Below are positions 31,292 to 42,200 of a DNA stretch of 64,000 bases, piece by piece. Source of the stretch: Diacronema lutheri (taxonomy: Eukaryota > Haptophyta > Pavlovophyceae > Pavlovales > Pavlovaceae); NCBI GenBank assembly GCA_019448385.1, contig JAGTXO010000045.1, positions 62,001 to 126,000 on the forward strand. Direction: 5' to 3'. Position 1 is the first letter of the stretch, and each line of letters starts with the position of its first letter. The notes beneath the pieces were generated by a model. It saw nothing but the letters and a program-made list of their open reading frames with translations, made no database searches and was not told the DNA's origin. Position numbers and translations under genes: made by a program.

Positions 31292-33665
31292 ATGGCCGCC
31301 ATCGACCTGCGCGCCTTCGACGCGGCGCTCGTCAACTGCGAGATCGTGAGCACGCGGCCGGTCAAGCCGAGCGAGCAGGCGCGCACGGTCGACAAGCTGA
31401 GCTACGGGCCGTCGCGCCGCGCGCTCGCCTTCGTCTCGCCGCCCTGCGTCGTCGACTGGCCCGAGCTCACGGGCGACGGCAACTTTGGCACCATGTACGG
31501 GCCGACGGACGTCGACAAGGCGGCGTAAACGGCCGGCGTGACCGACAAGGAGCTGCCGATTGAAGGCGCGCCGCTCGCGCAGATGGACGCCTACTTTGGC
31601 GCCCTGCGCGCCATCGACGATCAGCGCGTCGAGACGGTGCACGCGCGCCAGAAGGAGCTGCTCAACACGCGCGGCCTCTCGAAGGAGGAGGTGCGCGGCA
31701 AGCTCTCGCCCGCCGTCAAGCCCAAGTACGAGGACGACACGCTCGCGCACACGCGGCTGAACATGTCGACGCGCACGTTCACGTGGGCGGGCTCCGAGCG
31801 CGTCGTGCCGCTCGTCGACGCGCGGCGCGAACCGGTCGACGAGATCCGGCACGAGGACGTCTGCGCCATCGCCACGCAGCTCGACTGCGTCTACACGGGG
31901 CTCACGGGCTCGATGTTTGGCACCAAGTGGAACGTGTGCGGGGTCATGCTCCTGAAGCGCGCCGAGCAGCGGCCGCAGCCCGGCTCGGACGCCTTCGCCT
32001 CGTACGGCGTGCCCGCCTGGGCCGACACGTTCGACTCCACGGGGCTGTACGTGCCCGACGAGCGCGAGCGCGCGGCGGCGCTCGCGGCGGTGGCCGGTCT
32101 GCGCACGGCGCGCGCGCCGGCCGGGCCGGGCGGGCGCGAGCTCGCGCGCGCGCAGGGCTACCATCGCGCCGAGCGGGCTGCGAGCGCGGCGGCGGCGCGC
32201 GCGGCGATGGCCGAGGGCGGCCAGCAGTGCGCGCTCCACGGCGCGGTCGTCAAATCGGCGCTGCGCGGCGTGGGCAACCGGCTGCATCTTTGCGACGCGC
32301 CGGGCGGAACGGGCAAGACGTTCGTCGAGCGCGCCATTATCGCCGCCGTGCGCGCGGATGGGCACGCGGTCGTCGTGGGCGCGTCCTCGGGCGTCGCCGC
32401 CACGCTGCTGCCCGACGGCCGCACCTTCCACTTGACCTTCAAGGTGCCCGGCGGTGCCGACTCCGACGGGCAAGCCGTTCAATGGCGTGCCGCGCTCCGA
32501 GCGCGGGCGCTCCCTGGCCGCCGCGGCGGCTGGTCGTGTGGGACGAGGCGCCGATGCAGACGCGGTGCCACCTCGACTCGCCTGATCGGTGTTTGCGCGA
32601 CGTGACGGGCGTCGACGAGCGCTTCGGCGGCGAGACGCTGCTGCTCGCCGGCGACTTTCGCCAGTGCTTGCCGGTGGTGCGGCGCGGCTCGCGCGCGCAG
32701 ATCGTGCGCTCCTGCCTCAAGTACTCGGCGCCGTGGCAGCACGATCGGCAGCACGCCTTGGTCGAGAACGTTCGCGCCTCGAGCGCGGCGCGCGACACGG
32801 GCGACGCGCTCGGCGCGGGCGAGTGGGCGGAGCTGCTGCGCAGCCCCGGCGACGGCGCCGTTCCCGCGGCGGTGCCGGCGGCCGGGGCCATGCCCGGCGC
32901 ATTCCCGCTCGATCCCGTGCAGCTGCCCGAGGCCGTCGGCGGCGTCCCCATCCGCGTGGGCTCGGCCTACCCGACGGAGCTCGTGACGACTTTGTCCACG
33001 GCGCGACGTGTTGGACCGACGACGGCTCGCTGTGCGACCGCGCGGTGCTCTGCGCCAAGCAGACGGACGTGGCGCGGATCAACTGGCTGGTGATCGGCCG
33101 CTTCCCGGGCGCGGCGGCGAGGTGCGCGTCGGCGGACGAGCTGGCGCGACGACGGGGCGGGCAAGCAGATTGCGCGGGCGTCGGTCGAATTCCTCGACTC
33201 GCTCGAGCACGCGCAGATGCCGCACCGCGTCCTCGACCTGAAGCCCGGGATGGTGGTGATGCTGCCGCGCAACCTCTCGCCCGGCGAGGGGCTGTGCGGC
33301 GGCACGCGGCTGATCGTGCGCGGCGTGCGCGCCGGCGGCCGGCTGCTCGAGTGCGCACGACCCGGCGCGGCCGCCGGGCGCGACAGCACCGTGCTCGTCG
33401 CGCGTGTCGACCACCACTCGCCCGACGACGGCACGTTCGCGCTTGTGCGGATGCGCCGCCAGTTCCCCGGTGCGGCCGGCGTAACGAGGCGCAGGGGCAA
33501 GCGCTCGGGTGCGCGGGCGTGTGGCTCGCCGAGCCGTGCTTCACGCACGGCCAGCTCCACGTGGCCGCTTCGCGCGTCGGGCACACGTCGCGCGTCCGCT
33601 TTGCGCTCGGCGCGGACCTCGTGACGCGCAGCGTCGTCTTCAAAGAGGTGCTCCGCGCGGTCAGC
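31292..33665 (+). pseudogene. PIF1-type helicase pseudogene, frameshifted
   Basis: From ATG 31292 an N-terminal module reads FVSPPCVVDWPELTGDGNFG and, after an in-frame TAA at 31526-31528, QMDAYFGALRAIDDQRVETV and CVYTGLTGSMFGTKWNVCGV. The helicase core has Walker A CDAPGGTGKTF (32300 area), ASSGVAATLLPDGRTFHLTF, Walker B LVVWDEAPM (32530), LLLAGDFRQCLPVV, VVMLPRNLSPGEGLCGGTRL and motif VI FTHGQLHVAASRVGH. These are the motifs of Pif1/Helitron helicases in the right order, but they fall in successive different frames (changes near 32.5, 32.98, 33.15 and 33.48 kb). It once encoded a replication-type helicase of a mobile element or virus-like element. Confidence 0.8.
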
Positions 33666-34610
33666 GGTGGCGAGACGGCGGCGGCGGCGCTCGCCGCGGC
33701 CGCCGTCGCCGCCGCGCGCGAATGCGCGGCGGCGGCGCGCGGTGGCGGCGAGCGCGGCGGGCGCGGCGCGGACGGCGCGCGCGGCGCCGGCGGCGGGCGG
33801 CGCGCTGGCGGCGGGCGCGCCGCCGGCGCGCGGTGCTGGCCAGCACCCGCCGGCGCGACGCCCGCCGCGCCGCTCGCGCCGACGCGCAGCCGGCGGGTGC
33901 TCGCCAGCACCGCGCGCCGCGCGACCGGCCCGCGTACCTGCGCGCCCTTCGCGGGCGCGCAGGGCGGCGCCAATGCGGCCGGCGTGCAGGGGCCTCAAGC
34001 CGGCGCGCCGCCCGCCGCCGCGTGGGTCGCCGCCACGCGCGTGCCGTCGGCGCTGCCGCCGCCCGGCGTCGCGCTCGCGCCGCAGCCGCCGCCGCCGCCG
34101 TCGCCGCCGCCTGCCGCCTGCCGGCAAGCTGGGCAAGCGCGCAGCAGCGGCGACGGCGGTGCGCGATCCGGCGAGCAGGCGGCGCGCCGCCGAGCCGGGG
34201 GCGGGCTCCGTGGGCGACGAGGCTCGCCCGCCACTGGCACCACTCGCGCGCCGAGCGCGCACAACGCGCGGGAGTCCGCTGCGTGGCCGGACGAAGCTGC
34301 GGTCACGGCTGAGGGGCGGATCCGACACGCCGTGGCCGTACAGCACATCGAGCAGGGAGGCCGTCACATCGACATGAATTTAAGTGCCACATCGAGCACG
34401 TGATACCCTGCGGACTGGCGCCACTCCTGCCGCCCCTCGCGCCGAGCCCGCGGCGCGCGCCGGGCAGTTGTTGCGCGCGCACGCAGCACGCAGCGCGCAG
34501 ACAGGACGTGAAAAATGTGTCGCGGCGAGGACGAGGGCGAGCCCCGGCGGCTCGGCGAGGCGTCGCATCTCACACACACAGTGGCGCACTCCGAACGGCC
34601 CGGTCCACAT

Positions 34611-34656
<46 letters not shown>

Positions 34657-34899
34657 CGCGCGCGGCTAGCCGACGCGCCGGCCTCTTGCTCGCGGCTGTA
34701 GACCCGGGCGCTGAGGGCCTCGTACATGCCGGGTGGCCGAGGGACAGAAGCCCGTCTCGGTCACGCTCGTGCAGCGCAAGCGCACTGCGCACGCGCGGCA
34801 CGCGACCGCGCGCGAGACGGGCCACCGTGCAGCGCATCGGCCCCCGTCGGCGCCGGGTGCGCCGGGCGGCCGCGCCCTATGCGGCGCGCGGCGTGGAGC
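33666..34899. other. Low-complexity GC-rich stretch with a C~41 homopolymer
   Basis: Arg/Ala/Pro-rich open frames without recognisable domains, partly tandem (GCTGGCCAGCACCC-like and its inverse near 33835-33910). A run of about 41 C lies at 34614-34655. In this window sense-strand C runs mark introns just upstream of acceptors, so it may be a relic intron of the Fanzor remnant that follows. Confidence 0.45.
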
Positions 34900-35310
34900 A
34901 CCGAGGGCGCACGGTGCTGGAGGCCAACGAGCGGGTCAGCTTCACGCGCGCGCACACGCATGTGCGCACGCAGACGCGGCACGTGCACAACCCGCCCGCG
35001 CGGCTGAGTGCGCGGGCGGCGCGGCGACCTCAACTGGCGCGCGTGCGCGCTTGCGGCGGCGCGGTTCGAGCGCGTGCATGCGACCGGGCGCGGGTTCCGG
35101 CCCGAGCAGCTGCTCGTTGTGTGCGGCAGCTGGCTGCACCGGTCGCGCGGCGGCGGCCGTGTGCGAGGCAAGCCGCCCGCGCTCGGTGAGGGGCTTGCTT
35201 TGGGCGCTGCGCCGGCTCGACATCGCGACGACCCTCGTACCCAAGCTGCGGAGATCCAACGGATGCTCGCAGCTGCGCGAGGTGAAGCGGAAGTGCGCCC
35301 GCTCCGAGCG
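34900..35310 (+). pseudogene. Fanzor remnant D with lost RuvC-II glutamate
   Basis: Three short frames align in order with Fanzor B. The first (LEANERVSFTRAHTHVRTQT) matches its TEANQLLGYNNARARMRAET. The second (HATGRGFRPEQLLVVCGSWL, HRSRGGGRVRG) matches HATDVGLRPDQLLVACGDFL, HRSRGGGFARG. The third (LLWALRRLDIATTLVPKLRR) matches LLRALRKLGVATTFVPEPLS. The catalytic Glu of VPEP is Lys here. Frameshifts and the lost residue show it is dead. It is closer to Fanzor B than to A. Confidence 0.75.
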
Positions 35311-35460
35311 CGACGCCCGCCGCGGACGCCGACGGCGCGCCGCTGGCCCGGCCGCGGCTGGCGGGCCGCGGCCGGTGCGGCGCGGCACCGGCACGCTGCA
35401 GCCGTACGTACGCGCGCAGAGCGCCGGGCGGTCGCAGCGCGTGGCGGGTGGCGCGGCGCG

Positions 35461-35945
35461 ATGCCCGCGGCGGCAAGCGTGACTCAGCGCGGCAACGTCG
35501 GGGGCGGTGCAGGCGGCGTTGAAGCGAACGAGAAGGTGGACGCGGCGGCGATGAGCGGCCACGGCCACACCGGCGCGTCACGGCCGCCGCCTCCGTCGCC
35601 TCGCGCGCGGAAGCGCGCGCGGCCGGCGCGACGGACGACGGCAGGGGCGTCGGCCGTGGCGGGCGTCGTGGGCGCGCCGCGCGCCAGCCACGCCGGCCTA
35701 GCCGGGCCGTCGTCGGCGTCGTCGTCGTCGGCGGCCTCGTCGTCGTCGGCCGGAACGGCGGCGCACTCGGCGCGAAGGAGGCCGACGGCAGCGCCGGCGA
35801 CGCGCGCGTGTTGCCGCCTGCCGACAAGCTCGTCGCGCCGTGCGAGCGCGGTGTCGCCGTGTCGCCCTCGGCGGGCGACGTGGCGTGCGGCGCACGCGAC
35901 GTCGACGCGGCCGCTGCCGCACGGCGGAGCAGGCGTGGCTGGTGC
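35461..35945 (+). pseudogene. Truncated duplicate of the giant Fanzor gene 5' end
   Basis: Begins ATGCCCGCGGCGGCAAGCGT and encodes MPAAASVTQRGNVGGGAGGV. The giant gene at 36285 encodes MPMAASVTKGPGVGDGAGGD. Similarity continues through the KVDAAAMSGHGHTG (KVEETAKTSGDGCTG) region and then fades into Arg/Ser-rich sequence and a poly-G run (35948-35975). It is a 5' fragment lying about 820 bp upstream of the full copy. Confidence 0.65.
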
Positions 35946-36146
35946 GGGGGCGGGGGGGGGGGGGGGGGGGGGGGGTTGGTTGGGGGGTCGGTCGATAAGG
36001 TCGCTGGGGACAATCTCCCATCAGAAACTCCCGCTTAAACAGCCGCTAGGGCGGCCGCGTCCGGCACGCCCAGCGCCGCGACGAGCGCGATGCATTCCAC
36101 GAGCGCAGTGGTACATCGCTCGCCGTGGGGCGCACTACGGGCCTTC

Positions 36147-36156
36147 TATAAATTTA
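36147..36156 (+). promoter_or_regulatory. Possible TATA box of the giant Fanzor gene
   Basis: TATAAATTTA lies about 115 bp upstream of the preferred ATG (36261) in an otherwise GC-rich region. It could place transcription start near 36180. No experimental support. Confidence 0.35.
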
Positions 36157-36260
36157 TGAGGCCAAGAGCGACGTCTTATCACACTTTCAAAAGCAGCGGA
36201 TCAAAAGGCGTCTGCCAATCCGCCCGCGAGGACGACCGACGCGGACGACCAGCACGCGCG

Positions 36261-39200
36261 ATGGCGCAGGAGACGACCGGCTCGATGCCCATGGCGGCAA
36301 GCGTGACCAAGGGCCCCGGCGTCGGAGATGGCGCAGGTGGCGACGAAGCGATCAAGGTGGAGGAAACGGCGAAGACGAGCGGCGACGGCTGCACCGGCAC
36401 GCCTCCTCTGCGCCCGGCCGCGCGCGCGGCCGGCGCGGCGGACGACGGAGGGGCGGCGGTCGTGGCGGGCGTCGAGGGCGAGCGCGACGCACTCGCCAAG
36501 ACGGGTGCCGGCGGCTGCGACGACGACGCTCGCGAGCCGCTGTCGGCCGGCAAGCCCGGCGCACTCGCCGCCGCGGCGACCGTCGGGGGTCTCGGCGAGC
36601 TCGTCGGCAGCCTATGCGCGTGGCTGGCGCACGGCGCGGCTGGTGGCGCCATCGCGGCCATCTCCCCCGGGACGGCCGCGCGCGGAGCAAACGGCACGCC
36701 GCAGCGCGCCGAGCCGCCGGCCGCCGGCGATCCCGTCGCTCCGCACGCGTGCGTCGCCGCTGCGGCGCCCTTGGCGGGCAGCGCGGCGGCGCCGTCGTCG
36801 GCCGCGCGCGACGCGCAGCGCGGCGTCGCGGGATTCGACGCGGCCGCGCACGCGCACGCGCGCGACGGCAGGCGGGCGGCACGGCGGATGCGCAAGCAAG
36901 AGGGGGCGGTGCACAGGGCCTTCCGCAAGTCCCTCTGGCGCGACGCGACGTTTGTCGAGTTCGTTGAGAAGCTGCGCCCCGACGGCAGCGCGCAGCTGCT
37001 CGCGCGCGAGCCCACGCGGCACGCGGCGGCGGTGCTGTGCGAGCTCGCGCGCGGCCGCGACGGCGCGAGCGGCGCGGCCGGGCTGCTGCACGAGATGAGA
37101 GCCGCCGATGCGCGCGCGCGCGAGGCCGCCAAAGCGGCGGAGGCAGCGCGGCTTGCGCACGGGACGCTGCGCATCGTGGCAACCGTGGCGCTGGGCGGTG
37201 CGGTCTTCGCCGGCATGTCAGCGCTGGTCGTTGCTTGCGCGGCGCGCACGGCGACCGGTGCGCTTTTTGGGGCCCGCCGCCCGCGGGCGGCCGCGCGCGG
37301 AGCCGACGACGCGCTCGGCACGCTGCAGCGCGCCGAGCCGCCGCCCGCCGACAAGGGCAAGCGCAGGCGCGCCAGAGCCAACGACGACCCCGTCGACGCG
37401 GCGCGCAAGGCCGTGGGCAAGGCGGAGGGCAACTGCCGCAAGGCAGCCCGCCGGCTGCACCTCGCTGCACTGGGCGAGGAGGAGGCGCAGCAGCGCGTGC
37501 TCGACGCCGAGGCGGCGGAGCAGCTGGCGCGCTCGCGCGAGCCGGCCGGCGGCTGGGTAGGCAGCGCGCGCGCGCGCGCGCGCGCCCCGCCGCGCGCGCG
37601 CCCGTCGATTGGCGTGCGCGCAGCGCAGAACGGCGCGCCAGCTCCGTCACCTGCGCGCCGCCGCGCCCGTGCCCCTCGCGCGCAGGGGCGCCCTGCGGAC
37701 CTGCGGCTGCAACAGGCGCACTTTGGCATGCGCGAAGATGCCGACGCGGATGTGCGCCGCGCGCACGAGGCGCTGCGCCGGGCGAGACAGGGTGTGGCGT
37801 GCGCCAAGGCCAACGTGCGGCAGATGGAGGCGGCGTTGCTCAACGCGACGCGCTGCGCCACCGCGGTGCTCGCGCCGCGTGGCGTGCCGGAGGGTGACGA
37901 GCAGGCCGCGGCGAGAGAGCAGGCGGCGCTGGACCGGGAGGCGCCGCCGGCCGCGGAACGCGCGGCGCCGACGGCGCGCTCGCCCTCGGAGCTGCCGTCC
38001 GAGTGGGGCCCGCCAGCGGTCGGCCGGCGCCCGACGCCGCGTGCACTGTCGCACGCCGCGGGGTGCGGGGACGACAACCCGTTTGCGCCGCTCGCAACCG
38101 TCAGCGGTGATTGGTCGCCCACGCCGAGCTTGCGCCCGCCGTCCTCGCCGCCGCGGCAGCCGCCGTCCGACCGCCGCAGCGCGCAGCGTCGCAGCGCGCG
38201 CGCGCGGCCGCCGAGGCCGACCGTTTCACCCGAGGAAGCGCTCGCAGCCGAGCGCCAGGCGCGCGCGCTGTCGGAGCAGGCGGAGCAGAGGCGCGCCAAA
38301 AAGGCCGCCGCCAAGGCCGCGCGCCGCGCCGCGCGCGCCGCCGACAAGCGGACGGCGCGCGTCGTCCACGCGTGCGTAAGCGCCGCCTTGCAGCGCGTCT
38401 GCACGAGCGTCGCCACGGGCACGCCGCTCGCCGTGCTCCGCGAGCGCGCCGAGAGGCCGCGCGCGCCGAAGGCCGCGCCCGCGCCACCACGCCGCGCAGC
38501 GGACGGCGGCCGCGCGCTCCGCCACGCGCGCCGTGCGGCCGATGCGGCGGCGGAGCGCGAGGCGGCGGTGGCGGCCGACGCCGACGAGCGGTTCGAGCGG
38601 CAGCCCTCCGCCGCCCGGTTCGACGGCGGCGATGGCGGCGGAGGCGGCCACGTCGAGGCGAGCGCGCGACCGCGCGCCGGCGAGGCCGGCGAGGCTGGCG
38701 CGCACGGCGCGCCTGGCGCAGCGGGGACCCCGGCGGCGTCGCTCGCGTCGCGCAGCCCGTGTGATGCGCGCCGCACGGCACGCCTCCCGCACGCACGCGC
38801 CGCAGCCACCTACGCAGGCAACGGCGGCTGGGGTGGCAACGTCGGCGGCGACGTGTGCGGCGATTGTTTCGGCGGCGGCGGCGTCCGTCGCGACGCCTGC
38901 GGCGGCGGCGACGCCACCTGCGGCTGCGGCGATGGCGGCGTCGGTGCTGGCGCTGGCGAGGCCCCTGCACACGGTGCGCCGGCGCGCGCGACGGCGTCGC
39001 GCTTGCTGCGCTTGCTCGGCGCGCCACGCGCCGTGCTCGGTGCGATGGCGCACGCCGCGGCCGTGTTGGCGCGCGGCGTGGCCGCAGCCGTCGCTGGCGT
39101 GCGCGCCGCCGCGCGCGCCGTGCGGCGCGCGCGCCGCCGAGCGCCTTGCGCGCGCCGCACGGCTGCGCGGCGCGCTCGCAGCCCGCCGATGCGCGACGTC

Positions 39201-42200
39201 GACGGCGCCCTGCGGCCCTCACCGTCCTGGCCGCGCACACGCCTCGTCTGCGGCCGGCGCCTCGCGCCTCTGCGCCGCGCGGGCGCGCGCCCGCCGCCCG
39301 CACACGCCGCGCCGAGTTCCCGCGCGCGCGCTGCGCAACCCGACAGCGACGCGCCGGCGTGCGCGCCGCGGCGCTCGGCGCCTGTCGGTGCGCCGCCGCG
39401 CGCGCGTGGCCTGTGCGCGGCGCGCGCACGGCGCGTCCTCGACGTCGCCGGCCGCGCGGCGCGGAGCGCGCGCCTCGGCGCGCGCATCACGCGCCAGCGC
39501 ACGCCGGGCCCGTCATCGGAGCCCTGCACGGCCGAGAGCGGCGACGGCGCGGGCGCCGGCGGCATCGGCGCGGCGGCGCCTGGCGCGGCGACGATGCGCG
39601 CCACCGGCGCGCGCGCAGCGCGCGCTGCGGCGGCGGCGGTCGGTGGCGCCTCGCGTCTCGCGCGCCGCGCGATGGCAAGCGCCGCCGCCGCTGCCACCTC
39701 CATAGCCGGCGCTGCCGCCTCCACCGTCGCCGCCGCCGCCGTTGCCATCGGCGCGGCCGTCACGTCACCGGCGTTCGCCGCGGCGCGTGGCATGGCGGCC
39801 GCATGCGTCGCTGCCTGCGCCCGCCCCACCGCCGCGCAGGCGGCCGCGTCGCGCGCGCTCGGCGCGCTCTTCGTGCTCGTCGACGCGGCCGACGCGGCGG
39901 GCGACAGCGACGCCGCGCTCGGCGCGCTCGCGGCCGCGGTCGACGCGACGGAGCTGCGCCCGCCGCCGGCCTTTTGGCGCGCGGGCCGCGCCGCGGCGTA
40001 CGCACCGCGTCCGCCGCCCCTCAACTCGGCGCGGCCGCGCTACAACCGGCGCGCGCGCGCACCTAGCCCTCCCGTCGCGGCCGCGCCGCGCAATCTCGAG
40101 CGCGCGGTGCGCGAGCTCACGCGCGCCGCGCGCGCTGAGCGCGAGCGCGCGCCGGCGCCGCGCGGCGCGCGCGGCGGCGTGCTCCACGCGCTGCGCGCGT
40201 CGCTCCCCGTGCACGCGCGCGTTGCGCTCGGCACGGACGCGGAGCTGCGCGCGGACATTGCCGCGTTCGCGCGCGCGCGCCGCGAGCTGCACAGCTTCAC
40301 CGACGCCGAGGTGGCGGCGCTCGCGCGCCCGGACGGGCCGCCGCTGCCCGTGCGGCTCGCGTGCACGGCGGTCGCGCGCGCGCGCGGCGTGACCGTGCTG
40401 CTCGACATCGTGCCGCGCGGCGGCGGCGCACCCGAGCGGCTCGTGTGCCGCGCCCGTCGCCGCGGCGCCGCCACGCGCACGCCACGGCCGACAGCCGCCG
40501 TTATCGCGCGCGCGCCTTGCATAGCGGCGCGCGTTGGCCACACTGAGCCGGCGCGCGCGTGCGCGGGCGGACCGATCGGGGTCGTGCGCCTCCGTTCAGC
40601 GCGCCGCCGTTCTTGGCGTGGGGCGCGGCTCGACGTGCACACCCGCGAGCGGCTGGCCACACCGGTGCCATGCCACGTCGTGGCCTGCGCCGCCGCCTCG
40701 GCCATCGGCGCGTGCGTCGCTCGCGCGCGGCTTGGGCTTGCACGGCTGGCGCGCGCGTGGCCCTGCGCCTCCGCTCCACTAGCCACTGCTGCTGTCGCCT
40801 TCGCGCCTGCCGCCGACGGTGTTTTCCCCGCCGCACTAGCCGCTCCTGCATCCGCCTTCGCGCCTGCCGCCGATTTTCCCGCCCCACTAGTTGCTCCTGC
40901 ATTCGCCTCCGCGCCTGCCACCACCGGCGTTTTCCCCGCGCCACTAGCCGCTCCCGCTGTCGCGTCCGCGCCTGCCGCCGCGGGCGTGTCTTCCGCCCCA
41001 CTAGTCGCTGCCGCTGCCGCCCTCCAGGCCGCCTCCGACGGCGTTTTCCCCGCCCCACTAGTCGCTGCCGCTGCCGCCTTCCAGGCCGCCTCCGACGCCT
41101 TTTCCCCCGCTCCACTAGCCGCTGCCGCTGCCGCCCTCCAGGCCGCCTCCGACGGCGTTTTCCCCGCTCCACTAGCCGCTGCCGCTGCCGCCCTCCAGGC
41201 CGCCTCCGACAGCGTTTTCCCCGCCCCACTAGTTGCTCCTGCATTCGCCTCCGCGCCTGCCACCACCGGCGTTTTCCCCGCGCCACTAGCCGCTCCCGCT
41301 GTCGCGTCCGCGCCTGCCGCCGCGGGCGTGTCTTCCGCCCCACTAGCCGCTCCTGCATCCGCCTTCGCGCCTGCCGCCGATTTTCCCGCCCCACTAGTTG
41401 CTCCTGCATTCGCCTCCGCGCCTGCCACCACCGGCGTTTTCCCCGCGCCACTAGCCGCTGCCGCTGCCGCCCTCCAGGCCGCCTCCGACGGCGTTTTCCC
41501 CGCCCCACTAGTCGCTGCCGCTGCCGCCCTCCAGGCCGCCTCCGACGCCTTTTGCCCCGCTCCACTAGCCGCTGCCGCTGCCGCCCTCCAGGCCGCCTCC
41601 GACGGCGTTTTCCCCGCTCCACTAGCCGCTGCCGCTGCCGCCCTCCAGGCCGCCTCCGACAGCGTTTTCCCCGCCCCACTAGTTGCTCCTGCATTCGCCT
41701 CCGCGCCTGCCACCACCGGCGTTTTCCCCGCGCCACTAGCCGCTCCCGCTGTCGCGTCCGCGCCTGCCGCCGCGGGCGTGTCTTCCGCCCCACTAGCCGC
41801 TCCTGCATCCGCCTTCGCGCCTGCCGCCGATTTTCCCGCCCCACTAGTTGCTCCTGCATTCGCCTCCGCGCCTGCCACCACCGGCGTTTTCCCCGCGCCA
41901 CTAGCCGCTGCCGCTGCCGCCCTCCAGGCCGCCTCCGACGGCGTTTTCCCCGCCCCACTAGTCGCTGCCGCTGCCGCCCTCCAGGCCGCCTCCGACGCCT
42001 TTTGCCCCGCTCCACTAGCCGCTGCCGCTGCCGCCCTCCAGGCCGCCTCCGACGGCGTTTTCCCCGCTCCACTAGCCGCTGCCGCTGCCGCCCTCCAGGC
42101 CGCCTCCGACAGCGTTTTCCCCGCCCCACTAGTTGCTCCTGCATTCGCCTCCGCGCCTGCCACCACCGGCGTTTTCCCCGCGCCACTAGCCGCTCCCGCT

